Assembly: GCA_964497715.1 (NCBI GenBank)
Contig: CAZCDH010000008.1
Location: 1 to 25,990 of the forward strand
Length of the DNA: 25,990 nucleotides
Direction of reading: 5' to 3'
Origin: JABHIB01 sp964497715
GTDB taxonomy: Archaea; Nanobdellota; Nanobdellia; SCGC-AAA011-G17; PNOQ01
Shown in pieces: positions 12,843 to 19,053 of this stretch (the stretch's first letter is position 1; each line of letters begins with the position of its first letter). The position numbers were made by a program, and so were the translations under genes. A model generated the notes under the pieces. It was not told where the DNA came from and did not search any database. It saw only the letters and a list, made by a program, of their open reading frames with translations.

Positions 12843-13877
12843 ATGGCATCGAAAAGAAAGAGGATAACATTTAGAGGATTGCTCATACTTTTTTTAGTTT
12901 TAGCAATATTTGTTATCCATTCTATAGGTGTTAAAAAAATTATTGGAGAGATTTCTAAAGCAAATCCCTATTTTGTGTTGAGTGCATTTTTTGCATTGTT
13001 GTTGGCACATATATTGAATACTATTAGATGGAGCTTATTTCTGAAACCAAAAGTTTTGAAATTTCCTAGATTATTTTTATTAACTCTTGCTGGTGCATTT
13101 ATTACATTAATCACTCCCTCTGGAGGAGTGGGAGGAGAAGCAGTTAGAGGATATTATGTTTCAAAAATTGAAAAAAGGTCCCTAACAGACTCAATCTCTG
13201 TTGCTTTAATAGAAAAATTAGTTTATGGCGAATTATTAATGGCCCCTGTAATAATTTATTCTTTTATCTACATTGGTTCACAAATTAAAATACCTATAGA
13301 GATTAAGGCAGCATTTGTTTCTTTGATCATTTTAATTTCATTAGTTACTGCAATTGCTTTATTCTTGAAACACAACCTAATGGGTATGAGGAAATTGTTG
13401 GAGAAAACTATCCTTACAATCTATAAGATAAAATATTTTAAAAGGAGATTCAAAAATTTTAAATCATTTCAAGAAAAGATCCATACATCTGTCAATAAAT
13501 TCTTTTCATACATAACTGAATCAATAAAAGAGAAAAAAGTATTTGGTACAGCAATTTTTCTTGGCTCAACTTCTATTTTCATGTTTTATCTTTCCTTTTA
13601 TCTGATCTTCTTATCACTTGATTATCCAATCTCCATATCTTACCTAATAGTCGCCATTTCTATGGCTAAATTAATCTCACTATTGTCCCTTCTACCTGGA
13701 GGTGTGGGACTTACAGAATCAGCATTATTTGCCCTATTCATTGCCTTAGCAATTGATCCAGTTATAGGAGTTTCAGTAATCATTATTCAAAGGGCAATGT
13801 ATTACCTACTTGGAATTGGAGCAGGATATTCGGCCCTAGCATATCTTGGCCTTACTCATGAAAAAAAATTTAAATAA
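12843..13877 (+). CDS. Lysylphosphatidylglycerol synthase TM-region/UPF0104 family membrane protein
   Basis: A 344-residue integral membrane protein with about eight hydrophobic helices. The family signatures are present: LAGAFITLITPSGGVGGEAVRGYYVSK in the first third and KLISLLSLLPGGVGLTESALFALFIALA near the end. Members include the membrane half of bacterial MprF (a lipid flippase) and archaeal AglD-type proteins; substrate transport across the membrane is likely but not specified by sequence. The soluble aminoacyl-transferase part of MprF is absent, as in the stand-alone UPF0104 group. Its 3' end faces the CDP-alcohol phosphatidyltransferase gene, only 4 bp away. Confidence 0.88.
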   Translation: MASKRKRITFRGLLILFLVLAIFVIHSIGVKKIIGEISKANPYFVLSAFFALLLAHILNTIRWSLFLKPKVLKFPRLFLLTLAGAFITLITPSGGVGGEAVRGYYVSKIEKRSLTDSISVALIEKLVYGELLMAPVIIYSFIYIGSQIKIPIEIKAAFVSLIILISLVTAIALFLKHNLMGMRKLLEKTILTIYKIKYFKRRFKNFKSFQEKIHTSVNKFFSYITESIKEKKVFGTAIFLGSTSIFMFYLSFYLIFLSLDYPISISYLIVAISMAKLISLLSLLPGGVGLTESALFALFIALAIDPVIGVSVIIIQRAMYYLLGIGAGYSALAYLGLTHEKKFK

Positions 13878-13881
13878 ATTC

Positions 13882-14616
13882 TTAGAAATAATCTTTAAAA
13901 CTTTTAGTTTTGTATAACTTTTCTTTCTTTCCTAGATAATCTAAATTAGTACGGATTGCTCCGAATGCGAAAATAGCTAGTAAGACAACAATTATTGACC
14001 CAACTAAATCAAGAAGAGTCACATTAAATCCTCCAAATATTGGAAGTTCGAATAAGTATAAAGGATATGGTAAAATCATACTAATAAAACTCATTAACAT
14101 TACTATACTCAAACCTTCTGCAGGACTAAAAATCGAAAATGAACTTTTGAATAACCTCCTCACATAAGTTGTTAAGAATACTTCGATCTCTAAAGTGTGA
14201 TAGGCTGCAACTATCAGTAATGCGATTACTATATTCATTCCTGGTGATGCCCCCAATCCTAATAACAATGCGAATACAATTATAGTATCAAACATATGGT
14301 CTGCATAATATCCTCTTTTACTTACAGTTCCCTTGTATCTTGCTAACCTTCCATCATTTCTATCACAGAAAAAATAAATCCCAACAAGAATTATTGATCC
14401 TATAAACCAATACTTGCTGAAAGTGGTTAGATAAAAACATATACCTGCTAAAAGTCCACTTATGAAACCTATTGTCATGAGATGCCTAGGATTAATATAT
14501 TCTGAGAGTTTTTTAGTTAATGCTTCTGAATACCCTGCTTTCTTTTCTAAACGATCTATAATACTTGTAGAATGAACTTGATAATCATCGCTAACTGATT
14601 CTTTCTTCTCAACCAT
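13882..14616 (-). CDS. CDP-alcohol phosphatidyltransferase family enzyme
   Basis: A 244-residue membrane enzyme that transfers a phosphoalcohol from a CDP-alcohol to a lipid or polyol acceptor. The complete catalytic motif D-x2-D-G-x2-A-R-x8-G-x3-D-x3-D is present at residues 85-110 (CDRNDGRLARYKG, then GYYADHMFD). About six membrane helices follow a soluble N-terminus of about 40 residues. The acceptor, such as inositol phosphate, serine or glycerol phosphate for archaeal lipid heads, cannot be read from sequence. I choose the ATG at 14616 because a strong TATA box at 14638-14648 predicts transcription start there. An in-frame TTG at 14637 would lie right next to the TATA box. Confidence 0.9.
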   Translation of the reverse strand: MVEKKESVSDDYQVHSTSIIDRLEKKAGYSEALTKKLSEYINPRHLMTIGFISGLLAGICFYLTTFSKYWFIGSIILVGIYFFCDRNDGRLARYKGTVSKRGYYADHMFDTIIVFALLLGLGASPGMNIVIALLIVAAYHTLEIEVFLTTYVRRLFKSSFSIFSPAEGLSIVMLMSFISMILPYPLYLFELPIFGGFNVTLLDLVGSIIVVLLAIFAFGAIRTNLDYLGKKEKLYKTKSFKDYF

Positions 14617-14637
14617 CTCATTAAAGTTTGAATTCAA

Positions 14638-14648
14638 TTATATATAAG
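14638..14648 (-). promoter_or_regulatory. TATA box of the phosphatidyltransferase gene
   Basis: On the minus strand CTTATATATAA is centred about 27 nt before the ATG at 14616, so that start is leaderless and the upstream TTG at 14637 is excluded. Confidence 0.6.
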
Positions 14649-14666
14649 TGTTCTCTAAATCAAAAA

Positions 14667-14676
14667 GTATAAAAAT
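14667..14676 (+). promoter_or_regulatory. TATA box of the VTT/DedA-family gene
   Basis: GTATAAAAAT is centred about 30 nt before the ATG at 14701. It is separate from the divergent TATA box 20 bp away. Confidence 0.5.
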
Positions 14677-14700
14677 GGGGTAAATAATTCTGATATAACT

Positions 14701-15219
14701 ATGATAGATCTTATTCAAAATACCATCACATTTTTTGGTTCTGGTTTTTTTATTATTGGATTGTTCTTTGCATCGATTATAGCAAATGCCACTATTTTAT
14801 TTCCAATTCCTTTAGATCTTTTTACATTTACATTGGCAGGAACTAACCCTTATGGGAACCTTACTCCTATTATCTTCGGCCTCATCATAGGTACAGGTTC
14901 TGCAATTGGCGAATGTTCTGGATACCTTGTAGGTTTTATTGGAAGAAAGACTTATCAGAAGATTAGTAAGAAAAATCTGAAAAAAATTAATGTTACAAAA
15001 AATAAGATTTCCAGATATGGTAGTTTGTTTATCACATTAGGTTCGCTTACACCGTTTCCTTTTGATTTGATTGGTATTGCATGTGGAACACTACATTATA
15101 AATTCAGTAAATTCTTTTTGGCTACGCTAGTTGGTAAGATTATTAGATATACCTTAGTAGCATATGCTGGACTCTATTCATTTGAATTGATAGTGTGGAC
15201 AATTAATGTTATTCATTAA
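14701..15219 (+). CDS. VTT-domain (DedA/SNARE-associated) membrane protein
   Basis: A 172-residue membrane protein of the VTT superfamily. Helix-rich sequence FASIIANATILFPIPLDLFTFTLAG is followed by GLIIGTGSAIGECSGYLVGFIGRKTY, the conserved re-entrant region with acidic Glu and Gly-rich turn. FITLGSLTPFPFDLIGIACGTLHYKFSKFFLATLVGKIIRY then holds the F/P and Gly-Lys-x-x-R-Y motif. DedA/VTT proteins are thought to move lipids across membranes. Next to a phosphatidyltransferase and a UPF0104 protein, a lipid-handling neighbourhood is plausible (inference). It is transcribed alone. Confidence 0.88.
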   Translation: MIDLIQNTITFFGSGFFIIGLFFASIIANATILFPIPLDLFTFTLAGTNPYGNLTPIIFGLIIGTGSAIGECSGYLVGFIGRKTYQKISKKNLKKINVTKNKISRYGSLFITLGSLTPFPFDLIGIACGTLHYKFSKFFLATLVGKIIRYTLVAYAGLYSFELIVWTINVIH

Positions 15220-15253
15220 TTGAATTCCTTTCTGAATATAAATTATAAACAAA

Positions 15254-15264
15254 ACTTATAAAAA
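15254..15264 (+). promoter_or_regulatory. TATA box of glyS
   Basis: ACTTATAAAAA is centred about 27 nt before the ATG at 15286; leaderless. Confidence 0.55.
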
Positions 15265-15285
15265 TACATAGATTTCTAAGAGATT

Positions 15286-16752
15286 ATGAAAGTTGAAGAC
15301 AAAGTAATGGACTTAGCCAAAAGAAGAGGTTTTGTTTGGGGACCTAGTCCAAATATTTACAATGGTGGTTTGAAGGGATTTTATGATTGGGGACCATTAG
15401 GTAAATTATTAAAAAATAAAGTTGAAAATGTTTTGAGGCACGGTTTTACAGGTTTTGGATTCTGGGAAGTTGAATGCCCAACTATAATGCCTAAGAAAGT
15501 TTGGGAAGCTTCCGGACATCTTGAAGGATTTAGTGATCCAATTTCTAAATGTTTGAAATGCGATTCTTATTTTAGAGTAGATAGTATCATTAATGAAAAA
15601 TACCCAAGTTTAGATGTAGAAGGTTTGAATAACGAAAAATTAAGAGAAATCGTTGATAAGAAAAAGATCAAATGTCAGTGTGGTGGAGATCTTGGATCCA
15701 TCGAGAACTTTGATATGATGATGAAGACTAAGATTGGGATGGATCAAGAAGCTTATTTGAGGCCCGAAACTGCAACTACTACTTACTTGCTCTATCCAGA
15801 GTATTTTAGATTCTTTAGAACTAAATTGCCTTTTGGAGTGTTCCAGATAGGTAAAGCTTATAGAAATGAGATTAGTCCTAGGCAAAGTGTATTTAGAACC
15901 AGAGAGTTTACTCAGGCTGAAGCTCAATTATTCATTTTGAAAGATCAAGAGAAAAAATATGAAAAAATTAATGACTATTCTGATGAGACCTTACCATTAA
16001 TCAAACATGATTCGAAATCAATTAAAAAAGTTAAATTGAGAGATGTTGTTAAGGATAAATATATGAAAAAAGAGGCATATGCCTACATGGTTTATGTTGC
16101 TTACAAATTATACAAAGACATGGGCTTTGATGAGAAGAAAATTAGAATAATCCAACATAGTCCCGATAAATTGGTTTTTTATGCAGATGACGCATGGGAT
16201 ATTGAGATAAATACAGATAGATATGGTTGGATTGAACTCTGTGGAGTTCATGATAGAAAGGATTATGATCTAAAAAGACATGCAGAATATTCTAAAACTA
16301 AAATGCAAGTCTCTGGAGAAACTCCTAGGATCTTAGAAATAGCTATGGGTGTTGAAAGAACAACTTATGCATTATTGGAAAATTCACTAGTTGAAGATAA
16401 GGAAAGAGAGTGGTTAAATTTCGATAAAGGTATGGCACCTTTAGATGTTGCAATATTTCCTTTGATGAAGAAAGAAGGAATGGATGAACTAGCAAAAGAA
16501 ATATTTATTGATCTCGATAAAGAATTTATTTGTACCTTAGATAATTCTGGTTCTATAGGTAGGAGATATAGGAGAATGGATGAGATTGGTACTTCATTCT
16601 GCATAACTGTAGATCAGGATTCTGTTAAGAATGGGGATGTGACTGTTAGAGAGATTGCTACTATGAATCAAGTTAGAGTTAAGATTTCTGAATTAAAAAA
16701 TGTTTTTAGAGAATTGCTTAGCGGCGATTTAAAATTTGAGAAGATAAAATGA
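15286..16752 (+). CDS. glyS: Glycyl-tRNA synthetase (archaeal/eukaryotic alpha2 type)
   Basis: A 488-residue class II synthetase charging tRNA-Gly. The N-terminus RRGFVWGPSPNIYNGGLKGFYDWGPLG is the family hallmark. Cysteines C89, C92, C130 and C132 (CLKC and CQC) form a zinc site. Motif 2 is seen as AYRNEISPRQSVFRTREFTQAEAQLF (residues about 191-216) and motif 3 as EIAMGVERTTYALLE. The C-terminal anticodon-binding domain begins near LDVAIFPLMKKEG and ends in RVKISELKNVFRELL. It is shorter than most archaeal GlyRS (about 570), through trimmed insertions, but all catalytic parts remain. Its stop overlaps the start of the following membrane regulator by 4 bp. Confidence 0.96.
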   Translation: MKVEDKVMDLAKRRGFVWGPSPNIYNGGLKGFYDWGPLGKLLKNKVENVLRHGFTGFGFWEVECPTIMPKKVWEASGHLEGFSDPISKCLKCDSYFRVDSIINEKYPSLDVEGLNNEKLREIVDKKKIKCQCGGDLGSIENFDMMMKTKIGMDQEAYLRPETATTTYLLYPEYFRFFRTKLPFGVFQIGKAYRNEISPRQSVFRTREFTQAEAQLFILKDQEKKYEKINDYSDETLPLIKHDSKSIKKVKLRDVVKDKYMKKEAYAYMVYVAYKLYKDMGFDEKKIRIIQHSPDKLVFYADDAWDIEINTDRYGWIELCGVHDRKDYDLKRHAEYSKTKMQVSGETPRILEIAMGVERTTYALLENSLVEDKEREWLNFDKGMAPLDVAIFPLMKKEGMDELAKEIFIDLDKEFICTLDNSGSIGRRYRRMDEIGTSFCITVDQDSVKNGDVTVREIATMNQVRVKISELKNVFRELLSGDLKFEKIK

Positions 16753-17207
16753 AAAATAAACAGGTAGGAGTATTATTGATAGCAGTATCTTTGTTGATAG
16801 GATTTATAGTATTTTCTTTCAATAAAGCATTGAAAGATATTGTTGCCGAATCTTGTTCCCATGGACCTTCTTGTGCAATGTGGGGAACAATTGAACTGCA
16901 AACAAATATTAGCATTGGTTTGATATTGTTCATATTAGTCATAGGACTATATTTCTTCTTCTCTGAAAGAAAATCAGGATCTAAAATTAAAACTAACAAT
17001 TCTACTATTCTGAAAAAATTAAATGAAGATGAAAAATTAGTATTAGATAAGATAAATGAGGAAGAGGGTAGTATTTTCCAATCTGAATTAGTTGAAAAAA
17101 CTGAATTTAATAAAGTTAAAGTCACTAGAATTCTTGATAGATTGGAAGGTTTAAGAATCATTGAAAGAAAGCGACGTGGCATGACTAATATTGTTATACT
17201 TAAATAA
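16749..17207 (+). CDS. Membrane-tethered winged-helix regulator with Cys/His/Met external loop
   Basis: A 152-residue protein with two membrane helices (residues about 5-25 and 53-73) followed by a cytoplasmic winged helix (about 85-152). The HTH region reads LDKINEEEGSIFQSELVEKTEFNKVKVTRILDRLEGLRIIERKRRGM. The short loop between the helices, predicted outside, carries C36-S-H38-G-P-S-C42-A-M44, a set of soft-metal ligands. I infer a one-component regulator that senses a metal or redox change outside and binds DNA inside. It overlaps glyS by 4 bp and lies directly upstream of the HMA and copper genes. A perfect 16-bp palindrome begins at its stop codon. The target is unproven. Confidence 0.8.
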   Translation: MKNKQVGVLLIAVSLLIGFIVFSFNKALKDIVAESCSHGPSCAMWGTIELQTNISIGLILFILVIGLYFFFSERKSGSKIKTNNSTILKKLNEDEKLVLDKINEEEGSIFQSELVEKTEFNKVKVTRILDRLEGLRIIERKRRGMTNIVILK

Positions 17208-17222
17208 AGAAACTAGTTTCTT
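17207..17222. promoter_or_regulatory. 16-bp palindrome, probable operator of the metal operon
   Basis: AAGAAACT-AGTTTCTT is a perfect palindrome beginning at the last base of the regulator's stop codon. It ends 7 bp upstream of the TATA box at 17230. No T-run follows, so it is more likely a protein-binding site than a terminator. The position upstream of the core promoter would suit an activator. Confidence 0.5.
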
Positions 17223-17229
17223 ACAATTG

Positions 17230-17238
17230 CTTATAAGG
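17230..17238 (+). promoter_or_regulatory. TATA box of the HMA-SafE-TRASH operon
   Basis: CTTATAAGG is centred 26 nt before the ATG at 17260; leaderless. Confidence 0.55.
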
Positions 17239-17259
17239 CGTTTCACAGATTAGATATCT

Positions 17260-17463
17260 ATGGAAACAGTAATATTGAATGTAAATGGTATGCATTGTAA
17301 AAGTTGTGAGATACTTCTCAAAGAAGAACTTGAAGATCTTGAAGGAGTTTTTAGTGCATTGCCAGACAATAATAAATCTGAAGTAATTCTAAAGTTTGAT
17401 GGAACTAATGAGACACTAGATCTCGTTAGGGATACTATTAGGAAAGAGGGATATGAACTATGA
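17260..17463 (+). CDS. Stand-alone heavy-metal-associated (HMA) protein, CopZ-like
   Basis: A 67-residue ferredoxin-like-fold metallochaperone. The metal site GMHCKSC (C13, C16) follows the first strand ETVILNVN, and the beta-alpha-beta-beta-alpha-beta pattern ends with IRKEGYEL. This family carries Cu(I), or sometimes Zn/Hg, to transporters. The next gene starts within its stop (4-bp overlap) and begins with another HMA domain, so copper delivery to the membrane fusion protein or to CopA is likely. It is the first gene of its operon. Confidence 0.92.
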   Translation: METVILNVNGMHCKSCEILLKEELEDLEGVFSALPDNNKSEVILKFDGTNETLDLVRDTIRKEGYEL

Positions 17464-18878
17464 AGGAAAAAATAATATACATCTCTGGTATGACTTGTAA
17501 AGGTTGTGAGAGAATAATTGAAAGATCATTGGAACATAGAGTTGAAGAAATAAATGCAAACTATGAGAAAAGCAAAGTCATAGTAAGATTTGATGAAGAT
17601 AATATCACTTTGGATGAGATATTTGAAGCAATAAAACAAAAAGGATATATTCCAAAACTAACTAAACCTAAAAAAACTAAACTGCATTTATCAATTGCAG
17701 CAGGACTAGCTTTCTTGATATTTGGAGCATATATAATTGTAAAGAGTACAATTGGTTTTGATTTTTTTCCCGATTTAACGAAAGAGGCATCTCTAGGAAT
17801 ATTATTCTTTTTAGGGCTATTAACTGGATTCCATTGCATGGGGATGTGTGGAGGATTTGTAATATCTTATGCTACTAAATCCAAAAATAAATGGAGATCC
17901 CATTTTGGGTATGGTGCAGGTAAAACTATAGGTTATGCTGCAATCGGGGGTTTGTTTGGTTTGTTTGGATCATTCATAGCATTCACCCCCCAACTAAGAG
18001 GGTATGCTGCAATCTTTGCAGGATTATTCTTAGTAATATTTGGATTAAATATGTTGAACATATTCCCTTGGTTGAAAAAGGTTAGAATAAAATCTCCAAA
18101 GTTTTTGAATAAGTATGCTGCAGAGTCTCATAAGTCTAAAAATCCTTTTAAAATCGGATTATTAAATAGCTTACTTATCGCATGCGGACCATTACAAGCA
18201 ATGTACATTTATGCTGCTGGAACAGGTAGTATGATTGATGGAGCATTGAGTTTAGCTGCATTCGGATTAGGAACATTGCCTGTATTAATCGGATTCGGAG
18301 TTATTACTTCACTAATTAGTTCGAATTCCACGAAGAAAATCTTGAAAATTTCTGCAATTGTAATAATGATACTTGGTGCAGTTATGATGAATAGAGGAGT
18401 CGCTTTAACTGGAAGCGGATATGATGCGAATAGTTTAATCAGTGGAAATCTTGTTGGATCCAATTATGATGATCTGCCTTCCGATGAAGTTGCAGTATTG
18501 AAAGAAGGATATCAGGAAATAAGAATGGATGTTCTCTATAGCGGGTGGTCTCCAAATAAATTTGTGTTACAAAAAGGAATCCCTGTTAAGTGGATAGTTA
18601 ATGGTATTGAAATAACTGGATGTAATAATGCTATACAAGTTCCCAAATATGGTTTGGATTTCGATGTAACTCCTGGCGAAAAGATAATAGAGTTTACACC
18701 TAGTGAAAGTGGAACAATAGCATGGAGTTGTTGGATGGGGATGATCCCTGGCACATTTATTGTTGTCGATGATCTAGCTAATGTTTCACCAACTGAATTA
18801 GAAAAAGCAGTTCCTCCCCCTTCAGGAGGTTCATGCGGATCTAATGGAGGAAGCTGCGGATGTGGAGGAGGAAGATGA
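17460..18878 (+). CDS. HMA-SafE-cupredoxin fusion membrane protein
   Basis: A 472-residue three-part protein. Residues 1-66 are an HMA domain with MTCKGC (C13, C16). A membrane helix follows at about 78-95, then a TauE/SafE-like membrane domain (about 110-312) with the characteristic HCMGMCGG at 125-132. The outer C-terminal part (about 345-437) is a cupredoxin-like fold with likely copper ligands C388 (ITGCNNAI), C424 and M428 (SCWMGM). The last residues are Gly/Ser/Cys-rich (GGSCGSNGGSCGCGGGR), adding four more cysteines. This combination is known in other prokaryotes and is usually linked to copper handling; direction and substrate are not established. It overlaps the HMA gene and the TRASH gene by 4 bp each. 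Confidence 0.9.
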   Translation: MKEKIIYISGMTCKGCERIIERSLEHRVEEINANYEKSKVIVRFDEDNITLDEIFEAIKQKGYIPKLTKPKKTKLHLSIAAGLAFLIFGAYIIVKSTIGFDFFPDLTKEASLGILFFLGLLTGFHCMGMCGGFVISYATKSKNKWRSHFGYGAGKTIGYAAIGGLFGLFGSFIAFTPQLRGYAAIFAGLFLVIFGLNMLNIFPWLKKVRIKSPKFLNKYAAESHKSKNPFKIGLLNSLLIACGPLQAMYIYAAGTGSMIDGALSLAAFGLGTLPVLIGFGVITSLISSNSTKKILKISAIVIMILGAVMMNRGVALTGSGYDANSLISGNLVGSNYDDLPSDEVAVLKEGYQEIRMDVLYSGWSPNKFVLQKGIPVKWIVNGIEITGCNNAIQVPKYGLDFDVTPGEKIIEFTPSESGTIAWSCWMGMIPGTFIVVDDLANVSPTELEKAVPPPSGGSCGSNGGSCGCGGGR

Positions 18879-19033
18879 AACCTAAAACTTGCCAACTATG
18901 TGAGAAAGAGGTATATAGCGGTATGGGAGAAGGGTGTAAACTATGTGGAATGATTCTAGAATCTAAAGAAAAATTTTGTTCTACTAACTGTGAAAGAACA
19001 TATGTGAATGTTAAAAAAATAAAATTTATATGA
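18875..19033 (+). CDS. 52-residue TRASH/zinc-ribbon metal-binding protein
   Basis: A short gene that overlaps the preceding stop by 4 bp. The protein has six cysteines in three pairs: C6-x2-C9 (TCQLCEKEV), C21-x2-C24-G and FC35-x3-C39. The last two, in CKLCGMI then KFCSTNCERTY, follow the TRASH-domain pattern, which binds metals such as copper in archaeal regulators and chaperones. I infer a small copper chaperone or sensor that belongs between the HMA-SafE fusion and CopA. It is similar in idea to the Sulfolobus cop cluster, which also pairs a TRASH protein with CopA. It has no DNA-binding domain. The CopA promoter TATA box lies in its last codons. Confidence 0.8.
   Translation: MKPKTCQLCEKEVYSGMGEGCKLCGMILESKEKFCSTNCERTYVNVKKIKFI
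19023..19031 (+). promoter_or_regulatory. TATA box of copA
   Basis: AATTTATAT is centred about 27 nt before the copA ATG at 19054. It lies inside the final codons of the TRASH gene, so copA can be transcribed separately without a leader. Confidence 0.55.
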
Positions 19034-19053
19034 TTAGGTGAATTATTAATAAA

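Noticed and set aside
18536..18895. 119-residue minus-strand ORF opposite the SafE-cupredoxin gene
   Set aside because: Pro/His-rich translation antisense to a well-supported protein with clear domains; a shadow of Gly/Cys-rich codons.
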